Shown in pieces: positions 15,859 to 24,027 of a stretch of 46,961 nt of DNA. The notes beneath the pieces were generated by a model, which saw only the letters and a list, made by a program, of their open reading frames with translations, was not told the origin of the DNA and searched no databases. How positions within the stretch are numbered: the first letter of the stretch is position 1; the number at the start of each line of letters is the position of its first letter. Position numbers and translations under genes: made by a program. Source of the stretch: CAYWKS01 sp964458935 (GTDB lineage Bacteria > Planctomycetota > Phycisphaerae > Phycisphaerales > Zrk34); contig CAYWKS010000025.1 of the NCBI GenBank assembly GCA_964458935.1, forward strand, positions 1-46,961. The letters run 5' to 3'.

Positions 15859-17352
15859 TTATGAAGCGCGGGGGGTGGCGGGGGCGGCCGAACGCCCGCG
15901 GCGCGCAAACGCCCGCAGCCGTTCGACCAGTTCCCGGCTGGCGTCCGGGGCCACGAGCCGCGCCACGGCCACACAGACCGCCAGCATGATAACGGTTGAG
16001 ACCAGGGCGTTGAACAGCGGTGAATAGCGGTGCAGGCTCAGCCACGTCGACGCCGCAAACGCGGGTATCGCCCCGGCGAAACCGGTGGCGCAGGCCGGCC
16101 CGAAGACCCGGCCCAGGTCGCCCCAGGCGCGCCCGTACGCCCGCAAGGCGAGGTAGGTCTGGCCGATCGCAAACACCGAGAAGTAGCCCGCGACCGCCAT
16201 CGCCACGTTGACGGCGCTCTGCGTCGAGGCGACGGCCAACGCCAGCAACGCGAACAGCGGCGTGCACACCGCCTGGTACCGCAGCAGCGCGGTGAAGCGG
16301 CCCTGGGCGCGCAGCAGCGACCCGCTGGGCCCGGCCATCACCCGCAACGCCATCCCCACGCTGAGGATCTGCAGGATCGCCACCGACTCCAGCCACTGGG
16401 GCTGGAAGATCAGCCGCACCAGCGGGTCGGCCAGCACGCACTGCAGCAGCGAAGTCGGGATCCCCACCAGCGCCAGCGTCCGCGCCGCCCGGACGAACGC
16501 CCGCCGCTGACGCTGCGGGTCCTTGTCCAGCTTCGACAACGCCGGCAGCAGCACGTTGGTCAACTGGATCACCACCATGCCCATCGTCTGCATCGAGAGG
16601 TTGAACGCGAAGACGTACAGGCCCACGCGATCCTTGACCAGGAAGATCGAGAGGGAGGCGGTATCGACGCGGCCGCCCACGGTCCGCATGAGAAGCACCC
16701 CGTACAGCGACCCCACGTCCCTGACCAGGTACCGGATGCGTCGCCCGGCGCGGCGCAAGCGCACCTGCGGTCGCGCCAGCGCGTAGCAACCGGCGGTATG
16801 CACGAGTTGCGCCACGGGTATGGGGATGATGAAGCTGTAAGCGCCCATGTCGAGCGCGGCGAGCGCGACGGCCAGGCCCATGTTCACAACAGTCTTGACC
16901 ATGCCGAGCACGGCGACCGCGCGGAATCGCATCTGCGAGTTCAGCTTCGCCATGGCCACGCTGTTGAGCGACCCGATCAGCGGCGCGATCGCGGCGATGC
17001 GGATCAGGTCGATCACCTCCGGCTCGTCGAAGAGGCGGGCCACCAGCGGGGCGGAGGCGAACATGGCCGCGCTCATGACCAGCCCGACAGCCAGGGCGAC
17101 CCAGAACCCCGGCGCCGACCACAGCTCGAAGCGCTTGTGCCGCTTGACGAGGACCTCCTGCAGGCCGCCCTCGGCGGGCATCATGGCGATCGCGGCGACG
17201 GCCATCGTCATGCCGAACAACCCGAAGTCCTCGGGGAGCAGGAGCCAGGCCAGGGCGATCTGCGCCCCCATGCGGACGCCGCGAACACCGAAGGTCTGCA
17301 AGACCAGCCAGGCGAATCCGGAACTGGTTTTCTCGGTCAGGCTGTTGGTCAT
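15859..17352 (-). CDS. Oligosaccharide flippase (Wzx-like, MOP superfamily)
   Basis: 497 aa with about 12-14 hydrophobic segments spread evenly, as expected for a MOP-fold flippase. The N-terminus (TEKTSSGFAWLVLQTFGVRG) and the early LLLPEDFGLFGMTMA motif are typical of polysaccharide biosynthesis protein C/RfbX-like flippases; VLVKR, followed by the FWVALAVGL helix, also fits. It would flip the undecaprenyl-linked repeat unit across the inner membrane. ATG 17352 faces the polymerase gene across 228 bp that hold a 13-bp inverted repeat. The last ~25 residues are basic and cytoplasmic. A lipid II-type flippase is unlikely in this context. Confidence 0.9.
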   Translation of the reverse strand: MTNSLTEKTSSGFAWLVLQTFGVRGVRMGAQIALAWLLLPEDFGLFGMTMAVAAIAMMPAEGGLQEVLVKRHKRFELWSAPGFWVALAVGLVMSAAMFASAPLVARLFDEPEVIDLIRIAAIAPLIGSLNSVAMAKLNSQMRFRAVAVLGMVKTVVNMGLAVALAALDMGAYSFIIPIPVAQLVHTAGCYALARPQVRLRRAGRRIRYLVRDVGSLYGVLLMRTVGGRVDTASLSIFLVKDRVGLYVFAFNLSMQTMGMVVIQLTNVLLPALSKLDKDPQRQRRAFVRAARTLALVGIPTSLLQCVLADPLVRLIFQPQWLESVAILQILSVGMALRVMAGPSGSLLRAQGRFTALLRYQAVCTPLFALLALAVASTQSAVNVAMAVAGYFSVFAIGQTYLALRAYGRAWGDLGRVFGPACATGFAGAIPAFAASTWLSLHRYSPLFNALVSTVIMLAVCVAVARLVAPDASRELVERLRAFARRGRSAAPATPRAS

Positions 17353-17416
17353 GGCAGTTTCGCGGGGCAGGGGCGGGCGTGTCGCGGCGGCGGGGCGATG
17401 CTATCGACTAGCCGTG

Positions 17417-17555
17417 GTGTTGGCCACCGCCCGTCAAGTCGCTCGCCCATTCGGACGACAGACGTCGTAGACCGCCGATGTGTCCGGCCGGCCGCACGTC
17501 CGCCGCTGGTGACCTCCGGCCCGTAGGACTATCATCTGCTGCCGGTGGCCAACAC
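17417..17555. repeat. 13-bp perfect inverted repeat between wzx- and wzy-like genes
   Basis: GTGTTGGCCACCG (17417-17429) recurs as its exact reverse complement CGGTGGCCAACAC at 17543-17555. Both lie in the 228-bp divergent gap between the flippase and the polymerase. Each half is itself centred on the palindrome TGGCCA, so the pair looks like two operator sites for one dimeric regulator. It could also be a long-range RNA stem. No regulator gene is adjacent. Confidence 0.5.
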
Positions 17556-17580
17556 TTGAGCGGAGGGACTGAGCCTCGTC

Positions 17581-18930
17581 TTGCTGACGTTCATCGCATT
17601 CATCCTGGGCGCCCTTCGCCGTACCTATGTCTCACTGGTGGGCCAGCTACCCATCGCCGAGGGCTTGAACGTCCTCGTCGCCCCGGTGCTGCTGTTCAGC
17701 CGCAGTCGAATCCTGCGCATCAAGCCCATCCCGACGATCCTGATATTCGGAGCCGCTTACCTCGGATCGCAGGTCCTCAGCGATGTGGTCAACAGCACGC
17801 CGCGGACGGACTACCTGCGCGGCTGGGCGAACATCGGCATGATGCTCCTGAGCTTCGCGACCTTCGCGCTGGTCTTCCCGGGGGCCCTGGGCCGGCGGTA
17901 CGGCATGTACCTGCTGGGGCTGGCCATCGGCGGCGCCGTCCTGGTCGCGCGGGGCCAGACCCTCGCCGGCGGCAGTGAGTTCGTCGGTACGGTCGGCGAG
18001 GAGTTCTGGAACATCCGGGTTCAGCCGTGGTCGGGCCCGGCGATGGTGCTGCTGCTGTGGTGGCTGTACAACCGCTCGCCCAAGTGGTGCGTGCTCGCGG
18101 CGATCGCGTACGCGATGGCCTCGGTGGTCGGCGGGGCTCGCGCGCACGCCTTGCCCTATCTCGGCGTCGCCGCGGCGATCATCGCCATCCAGATGGCCGC
18201 TCGCGGCGCGTTTCAACTGTCCCGGGCACAGATCGTCCGGTACGCGGTCATCGCCGGCCTGGTGCTGACGTTCGCCTTCCTCAGTTACGTCACGCTCGGG
18301 CTCCAGGGGCTGCTGGGTACCAAGACGCGGGCGCAGTTGGTTGTGCTTCGCCAGCCTTACAACCCGCTGCAGGTGATCCTGGTCGCGCGTGGTCACACGA
18401 TCAGCGGGATCCTCGCCATCGCCGACAAGCCTTTGCTCGGCCACGGCTCGTGGGCCCGCGATCGAGGCAGCGACTACGAGGCGGGCATGCGCGATTTCAT
18501 GCGTGAGTGGTTGCTGGTTCCCGGGGCGCCGATGGAGCCGCTCCAGGACCGCGACCCCGGCGAGGTCGTGCTGCTTCAGCCGGGCCACAGCCACATCCTC
18601 GCAGCATGGGTGTGGGGCGGCGCGATCGGCGGCGCATTCTGGATCGCGCAACTGGTGATCCTCACGAACTTATCGGTCTTCTTCATCCGCCGGCCCTGGT
18701 GCTCGATCATGCCCGTCGCTGTCTATGCCCTGGTCAGCGCGTACTGGAACATCATCTTCTCACCGTTCGGATTCGGTCGAAGCGAGTGGCCCGCGCTGGC
18801 GGCGCTGCTCATCCTCTACCGCTACCAGGTCCAGCAGTACGAGCAGATGTGGGCGCTGCAGGTCCGCCAGCAGCACCAGCAGGCCGCCGCCGGCGCCTTC
18901 TTCCGCCCCGCGCTGGCGCCCCAGCCATAG
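17581..18930 (+). CDS. O-antigen polymerase/ligase-family membrane protein (Wzy-like)
   Basis: 449 aa polytopic membrane protein with about ten to twelve hydrophobic segments. The large periplasmic loop (roughly 270-345) carries HTISGILAIADKPLLGHGSW near its start and GHSHILAAWVWGGAIGGAFW at its end. That is the Wzy_C/O-antigen ligase signature, in which the HSH...G pattern is conserved. Being divergent from a Wzx-like flippase, it is probably the polymerase of the Wzx/Wzy pathway, but a ligase role cannot be excluded. The start is TTG 17581: the frame is closed by TGA at 17557, and GGAGGG lies at 17562-17567, somewhat far (13 nt). A CTG at 17569 is too close to that site. Confidence 0.85.
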   Translation: MLTFIAFILGALRRTYVSLVGQLPIAEGLNVLVAPVLLFSRSRILRIKPIPTILIFGAAYLGSQVLSDVVNSTPRTDYLRGWANIGMMLLSFATFALVFPGALGRRYGMYLLGLAIGGAVLVARGQTLAGGSEFVGTVGEEFWNIRVQPWSGPAMVLLLWWLYNRSPKWCVLAAIAYAMASVVGGARAHALPYLGVAAAIIAIQMAARGAFQLSRAQIVRYAVIAGLVLTFAFLSYVTLGLQGLLGTKTRAQLVVLRQPYNPLQVILVARGHTISGILAIADKPLLGHGSWARDRGSDYEAGMRDFMREWLLVPGAPMEPLQDRDPGEVVLLQPGHSHILAAWVWGGAIGGAFWIAQLVILTNLSVFFIRRPWCSIMPVAVYALVSAYWNIIFSPFGFGRSEWPALAALLILYRYQVQQYEQMWALQVRQQHQQAAAGAFFRPALAPQP

Positions 18931-18951
18931 GTCAGCGGCGGCACAGCCCCT

Positions 18952-19596
18952 TCACCCGACCGGCTTGATCCAGAAACGGGTCTCGAAGATGCCGTCGGAG
19001 TTGGGGATGCTCCGCCAGTCGGCCAGCCGGTCGGCCAGCGACTCCCACAGCGGGCTCTTGAACTGGCGGCGCGGCATCGCCGGTGTCCGCGAGTAGCCCT
19101 CGAACTCGTTGGGGAAGTAGAAGTTCGCGTTGTCCAGCGCGAGCAGCCCGCCGGGCTTGAGCTTGGGCATCGCCGCCTCCATGCACCGGCCCCGCAGGCA
19201 CCCGTCCACCAGCACCCAGTCCAGCGACTCATCCTCGAACTTGTCGATGACCCGGGCGTACGGATGGTTGGGGTCGTCTTCGGTATCCATCGGGTGCGCT
19301 TCGACGAAGTGCAGGTCGATGCGGTCGTCCATGCCATGGTCGGCGAACATCTTCTTCACCTTCTCGTACCACGCGCGATGGCCCTCGACGCTGGTGACGT
19401 GGGCGCAATGGCGGGCGAACCAGAGGGTGCTGCGGCCGGCGCCGTACTCGAAACCGCGATCCGTGGGCCGCAGCCACTGGTCGAAAGCGTAAACGGCGTT
19501 CTCGGTCAGCCAGGGCGCATCGGGGTGCTGGTTCTGGAAGCGCCACTGGACGAACCGCCGCCAGGCGTAGCGAGGGCGAAGTGTTCCTGGATTCAT
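18952..19596 (-). CDS. Class I SAM methyltransferase-like protein
   Basis: 214 aa. GFEYGAGRSTLWFARH (48-63) is motif I of a Rossmann-fold methyltransferase, TSVEG the acidic end of strand 2 that would hold the SAM ribose, and DWVLVDGCLRGRCM with KPGGLLALDN the central strands. AGGAG at 9 nt before ATG 19596 decides the start over an ATG at 19677. It faces the GT2 gene at 19749. Similar proteins of polysaccharide loci are often annotated only as FkbM-like or hypothetical methyltransferases. A sugar O-methylation role is an inference from location; substrate unknown. Confidence 0.75.
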   Translation of the reverse strand: MNPGTLRPRYAWRRFVQWRFQNQHPDAPWLTENAVYAFDQWLRPTDRGFEYGAGRSTLWFARHCAHVTSVEGHRAWYEKVKKMFADHGMDDRIDLHFVEAHPMDTEDDPNHPYARVIDKFEDESLDWVLVDGCLRGRCMEAAMPKLKPGGLLALDNANFYFPNEFEGYSRTPAMPRRQFKSPLWESLADRLADWRSIPNSDGIFETRFWIKPVG

Positions 19597-19748
19597 CGGG
19601 GCGGGCTCCTGGTCTGGGCGATTGGCTCGCACGGCCGCTGAACGCCGGGCACAGAGCGGTGCAAAAAGGTCCGGCAAAAGTTATGCTGATCGATAGTCGA
19701 TTGCAAGCACGGACGCCACCCCCGCCGCCCCTGGAAACACGGCCCCCC

Positions 19749-20669
19749 ATGTCTACCGCTCAGCCCGTCATCTCTGTGGTCATGCCTTCGTTCAACCAGG
19801 CGAAGTACATCGAGCAGTCGATCCGATCGGTGCTGGAACAAGGCTACCCCCACAAGCAATTGATCGTGATGGACGGGGGCAGCACCGACGGCGCCCGCGA
19901 GGTCATCGAGCGCTACGCCGACCACCTCCACGACTGGTACAGCGGCCCGGACAAGGGCCAGTCCGACGCGATCAACCGGGGTTTCGAGCGAGCCGGCGGC
20001 GACCTGCTGTGCTGGCTGAACTCCGACGACATCCTGCTGCCGGGCGCGCTGGCGGCGGTGGCGGACCTATGGCAGCGTCGCGGGCAGCCACGCTGGATCG
20101 CCGGCAACTGCGTCTGGAGCGATCCCGAGGGCCGCATCATCAATTGCGCCCGGGGCATGGGCTGGTCCGAAGCGCTGGCGCGGCGAGGGCTCGTGGGCGT
20201 CTCGGGCCCGACGTCGTTTTTTGCGCCGTCGCTGCTGGACGAGCTGGGCGCGATCGACGTGGACCTGCACTACGCGATGGACACGGAGCTGTGGATCCGG
20301 TTCGCCCGGGCGGGTGTGCGTTTTGCGCGGCTGGACCGGTACCTGTGGGTGCTGCGGCTTCACCCGGAGGCGAAGATGAGCGGGCACAATTTCGAGGACA
20401 GCCCGCGCGCCGCCGCCGACGCCGCCTGGCGCAGGGAAGCCGATGCGCAGTGGCGTTCGATCCTCGAGCGTCACGGGCTGACTCAGGCCGACGTGGCGAA
20501 AGCCGCGCGGCTGTCGCGTATGATGCGGCTGATGCGGGGCGCGACCCCGCGGGCCAGGCTCGACCTGATGCGGATACGCGGCAAGCACTGGCAGGAGGCG
20601 TTCGGCACGCACGCCGGCACGCTCCCCCAAGCCCCCGCCAACGACGGAGTTGCAGCCACCGTTGACTGA
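19749..20669 (+). CDS. GT2 glycosyltransferase, WcaA-like
   Basis: 306 aa GT-A enzyme. PVISVVMPSFNQAKYIEQSI is the canonical start, IVMDGGSTDGA the first acidic loop, and CWLNSDDILLPGAL supplies the metal-coordinating DD. YAMDTELWIRFA is the EDxxLW-type catalytic-base region with Asp/Glu. GPDKGQSDAINRGF is typical of colanic-acid WcaA-like transferases. ATG 19749 is the conserved start; the frame is open upstream but unrelated in sequence. The stop is 4 nt before the next GT4 start at 20674, so the pair is co-translated. Donor and acceptor unknown. Confidence 0.88.
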   Translation: MSTAQPVISVVMPSFNQAKYIEQSIRSVLEQGYPHKQLIVMDGGSTDGAREVIERYADHLHDWYSGPDKGQSDAINRGFERAGGDLLCWLNSDDILLPGALAAVADLWQRRGQPRWIAGNCVWSDPEGRIINCARGMGWSEALARRGLVGVSGPTSFFAPSLLDELGAIDVDLHYAMDTELWIRFARAGVRFARLDRYLWVLRLHPEAKMSGHNFEDSPRAAADAAWRREADAQWRSILERHGLTQADVAKAARLSRMMRLMRGATPRARLDLMRIRGKHWQEAFGTHAGTLPQAPANDGVAATVD

Positions 20670-20673
20670 CCTG

Positions 20674-21876
20674 ATGACCGAACCCGGCCCGGCGAGCGCG
20701 GAGGCGGCCCTGCCGCCGGTCGTCTCGTGGTGGAATGTCTCGTGTCGCTCGACCATGCCCTTCATACGCGAGTTGGCCGAACTCGTCGATACGCCCGTGC
20801 ACACGGTGCTGGAGACCGACGCAGGTTCCCGCGAGTTCATGGGCTGGGACATGGAAGACCCCGGGCGGACGTCCCTGAACGTCCTGCCGCAGAGCGGCTG
20901 GGCCGAGCAGATCGACGCACTGCTCCAGACCCACCGCGACGCGTTTCACCTGTTCGGCGGGTACCAGCGGCTTCCCAAGCTGCGGTACGCGATCGACGGG
21001 TGCATCCAGCGCAACATCGACTTCGCCATCCTCGCCGAAGCGCCGCTGAACATGAGCTACGGGCTGAAGGGCTGGCTCAAGGACCGCTACCTGGCGCACG
21101 TGCTGCCGCGTCAGGCCAGGCCGGTCATCGACCACGCCAGGGCGATCTTCTGTCTCTCGGGCAAGCGGTTCGGGCCGCTGGAACAGATTGGCTGGCCGAT
21201 CGAGAAGATCGTGCCGTTTCTGTATGTCATGCCCGACCGGGGGTTGCAGGCGCGGCAGCAGCCCCATCCCGATGGCCGCGTACGCTTGTTCAACATGGGT
21301 CACCTCCTGCCTTTCAAGGGCGTGGACGTGATGGTCCGGGCTATGGCCGCGCTCAAACGCCACAACGATCGATTCATCTGCCACATCACGGGCGAGGGAT
21401 CCGAGCGGCCTCGCCTTGAACAGATGACCCGCGACCTGGGGCTTGCCGACCACGTGCACTTCGTCGGATTTGTCAGCGAGGAACGCCTGGCGGAACTGAT
21501 GGGCGACACGGACATCATGGTCTGCCCGGGCCTGGCCGAGCCCTGGGGCGTGCGGGTCAACGAGGCGATCCAGAGCGGCATGGCGGTGGTGACCAGTGAC
21601 CGGCTGGGCGCGGCGGACCTGGTCGCGGCCAGCGGCGCGGGGCGGCTGTTCCGCACGGGCGACGTCGGCGAGTTGGCCGAATGCCTGTACGAGCTGATCG
21701 AGCGGCCGGCCGCGCTGCAGGAGGCCAAGCGACGCGCCCTGGCCTATCGCCCGCTGATCAGCCCCGCATCGGCGGGCCGGCATCTGCTGGAGTCGCTGCA
21801 CTATCTGCTCGGCCATCGCGGCGACCGCCCGATCGCCCCGTGGGAGGCGGCGGCGGCCGTCGGATCGAGCGCATGA
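20674..21876 (+). CDS. GT4 glycosyltransferase 2
   Basis: 400 aa GT-B enzyme. The N-terminal domain is divergent (VSWWNVSCRSTMPFIREL) with APLNMSYGLKGWLKDRYLA. The C-terminal donor domain is standard: RLFNMGHLLPFKGVDVMVRA, HITGEGSERPRLEQ, VHFVGFVSEERLAELM, and CPGLAEPWGVRVNEAIQSGM as the EX7E nucleotide-sugar motif. ATG 20674 is used; TTG 20650 overlaps the upstream GT2 gene. Its stop codon TGA lies in the loop of a small terminator hairpin, so the transcript of this pair probably ends here and asnB is expressed separately. Confidence 0.86.
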   Translation: MTEPGPASAEAALPPVVSWWNVSCRSTMPFIRELAELVDTPVHTVLETDAGSREFMGWDMEDPGRTSLNVLPQSGWAEQIDALLQTHRDAFHLFGGYQRLPKLRYAIDGCIQRNIDFAILAEAPLNMSYGLKGWLKDRYLAHVLPRQARPVIDHARAIFCLSGKRFGPLEQIGWPIEKIVPFLYVMPDRGLQARQQPHPDGRVRLFNMGHLLPFKGVDVMVRAMAALKRHNDRFICHITGEGSERPRLEQMTRDLGLADHVHFVGFVSEERLAELMGDTDIMVCPGLAEPWGVRVNEAIQSGMAVVTSDRLGAADLVAASGAGRLFRTGDVGELAECLYELIERPAALQEAKRRALAYRPLISPASAGRHLLESLHYLLGHRGDRPIAPWEAAAAVGSSA

Positions 21877-21887
21877 GCGCTTTTTTT
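21867..21887 (+). terminator. Intrinsic terminator overlapping the GT4 stop codon
   Basis: AGCGC (21868-21872) and GCGCT (21877-21881) form a 5-bp stem around a 4-nt ATGA loop, ending in a run of seven T. The loop contains the stop codon of the GT4 gene. The stem is short but GC-rich and the U-tract is strong. Confidence 0.55.
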
Positions 21888-22022
21888 GACAGGGTTTGGG
21901 GGCGTCAGTACCATCGCCGCGGCTCGACCGGCCTGGGGATGCCGGGGCCGCCCGCCAGGGTCGGGTCCATGGACTGACGACTTGCGTAAACGTTGGACTT
22001 CCCAAACTCTCAGGAGCGGGAC

Positions 22023-24002
22023 ATGTGCGGCATCGTCGGGTTTTGCAGCTTCCGGGGTGAACCGGTCGATGCCGCCGCTCTGGTGCGGATGACCAACGCG
22101 CAGCGGCACCGCGGCCCGGACGACCAGGGCCGGCGGCTGTTCAGCCTCGCCACCGAGCGATCGGTCGAGCACCTGCCCACGACCCCGCCCGCCGACGCCG
22201 CCGACTACCACGGCGCCGTCGGGTTCAACCGCCTGAGCATCCTCGACCTCTCGCCGGCGGGGCATCAACCGATGACGCTGCCCGACGACTCGGCGTTCAT
22301 CGTCTACAACGGCGAGATCTACAACGCCTACGACTACCGCGAGGAACTCGAAGCCGACGGCGTCCGGCTCCGCGGCCACAGCGACACCGAGATCCTGCTG
22401 CACCTGTACCGCAAGTACGGCATGCCGGGCGTGCTCGACAAGCTCAACGGCATGTTCGCGTTCTGCATCGTCGACCTGCGCGAGCGGGCGATGTACCTGG
22501 CCCGCGACCGGATGGGCATCAAGCCGCTCTACTGGTCGGTGCAGAACGGCACGTTCTTTTTCTCCTCCGAGGTCAAGAGCTTCCTGTTCCACCCGCGGTT
22601 CGAGGCCGCGCTCGACACCGACCACGTCGACGAGTACCTGGCGTTCCGCTTCTGCGCGGAGGATCGTCACCTGCTCAAGCACGTGCGGCAGGTTCGGCCG
22701 GGCCACTGGCTCAAGGTCGACGGCGACGACGTGACCGAGCGTTGCTACTGGAGCATCCCCGATGAGCCGGTCGATCCGTCGATCACCTTCGAGGCGGCGA
22801 CGCAGGAGTTGGACGAGCGGGTCGAGACCAGCGTGCGGCGGCGGCTGCTCAGCGACGTCAAGGTCGGCTGCCAGTTGTCGGGGGGGATCGACTCGTCGCT
22901 GATCACGGCGTATGCGCGGATGCACCTCAACGCGAACCTCGATACGTTCAGCGTGGTCTTCCAGGACCCGCGGTTCTCGGAGGAGCCGTGGATCACCCAG
23001 GCGGCCAACACCCTGCACGCCGACAGCCACCGCTACCCCCTGCACGACGACTATTTCCAGGAGCATTTCGAGCGGGCCACGTGGTTCATGGACCAGCCGT
23101 TCAACCTGCCCAATTCGATCGGGATCTATTTCCTGGCGCAGCGGGCGCGGTCGCTGGTGACGGTGCTGCTGAGCGGCGAGGGGGCGGACGAGTTGTTCGG
23201 CGGCTACCCGCGATTCTTCTTCGCGGCGGTGCGGCCGGGGCTGCTGCCGTACCTGCCGCTGCTGCAGCGTCTGCCGAAGTTCGGCCGGCCGTTCCGCAAC
23301 GCCTTCGACGACCCGGCGATGTCGGACCCGGGGGAGTGGTTCGCGGCGAACACGACGTTCGTGAAGCCCGAACGCCTGCGACAGCTCCGGCCCGCGGCGC
23401 GGATCGCCGACCAGATCGCGCTCCGTCGGGCGCTGTACCACGACTCGGAGGGCGACAACGTCCGCAAGGCGCTGAAGTATGACATGCGCACCTACATGGT
23501 GGACCTGCTGATGCGGCAGGACCGGATGACGATGGCCCACTCGATGGAGAACCGCGTGCCGTTTCTCGATCATCACGTGGTCGAGTTCGTGCGGCGGCTG
23601 CCGGTGGAGCACCTCGTGCAGACGGCGCTGCGTCGGCGTGACACGATCATGCGGAACACGAAGGTGCTGCTGAAGGAAGCGGCGGCGCGGCACTTCCCGC
23701 GGGAGTTCGTCTACCGCCGCAAGCGCGGCTTCGACCTGCCGCTGAGCCGCTACTTCAAGGACCAACGCTTCGTGCAGTTGATGGAAGAGCGGCTGCTGCC
23801 GGGGATGAGGCGGCGCGGGCTTGTCGAGGCCGACCTGGTCGAACGGTGGTGGCGGACCAACGAGCAGCAGAGGCGGCAGACGTTCATGGCCAACGACGAG
23901 ATGTGGGCGGTGGTGAGCCTCGAGTTGTGGGCCCAGCAGTTCGTCGACGATCAACACCCGGTTCACGTGGACGGTGGTGCGCCGCACCCGGCCGCCGCCT
24001 GA
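22023..24002 (+). CDS. asnB: Asparagine synthase (glutamine-hydrolysing)-type amidotransferase
   Basis: 659 aa. ATG 22023 exposes Cys2 (MCGIVGF), the N-terminal nucleophile of class II glutaminases, with RHRGPDD (29-35), NRLSILD (69-75), YNGEIYN (95-101) and GHSDTE (118-123) following. The synthetase domain has the ATP-pyrophosphatase loop SGGIDSS (286-292) and later LSGEGADELFGGY. AGGAG sits 6 nt before the ATG. It would amidate a carboxylate with ammonia from glutamine. In polysaccharide loci such proteins can amidate hexuronic acids (WbpS of Pseudomonas is the known example), and a UDP-HexNAc dehydrogenase is present here. Ordinary asparagine synthesis is the alternative. Confidence 0.92.
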   Translation: MCGIVGFCSFRGEPVDAAALVRMTNAQRHRGPDDQGRRLFSLATERSVEHLPTTPPADAADYHGAVGFNRLSILDLSPAGHQPMTLPDDSAFIVYNGEIYNAYDYREELEADGVRLRGHSDTEILLHLYRKYGMPGVLDKLNGMFAFCIVDLRERAMYLARDRMGIKPLYWSVQNGTFFFSSEVKSFLFHPRFEAALDTDHVDEYLAFRFCAEDRHLLKHVRQVRPGHWLKVDGDDVTERCYWSIPDEPVDPSITFEAATQELDERVETSVRRRLLSDVKVGCQLSGGIDSSLITAYARMHLNANLDTFSVVFQDPRFSEEPWITQAANTLHADSHRYPLHDDYFQEHFERATWFMDQPFNLPNSIGIYFLAQRARSLVTVLLSGEGADELFGGYPRFFFAAVRPGLLPYLPLLQRLPKFGRPFRNAFDDPAMSDPGEWFAANTTFVKPERLRQLRPAARIADQIALRRALYHDSEGDNVRKALKYDMRTYMVDLLMRQDRMTMAHSMENRVPFLDHHVVEFVRRLPVEHLVQTALRRRDTIMRNTKVLLKEAAARHFPREFVYRRKRGFDLPLSRYFKDQRFVQLMEERLLPGMRRRGLVEADLVERWWRTNEQQRRQTFMANDEMWAVVSLELWAQQFVDDQHPVHVDGGAPHPAAA

Positions 24003-24027
24003 ACGAACGCCACATGGGAGGCGCTGC

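Noticed and set aside
19597..19677. Extended start of the methyltransferase-like gene
   Set aside because: The AGGAG before ATG 19596 and the loss of conserved sequence upstream favour the shorter form.
23974..24027. Upstream ATG of the second asparagine-synthase-like gene, to restore an N-terminal Cys
   Set aside because: The extra 18 residues overlap the first gene, lack Cys after Met and are Arg/Pro-rich; the strong ribosome site is in front of ATG 24028.
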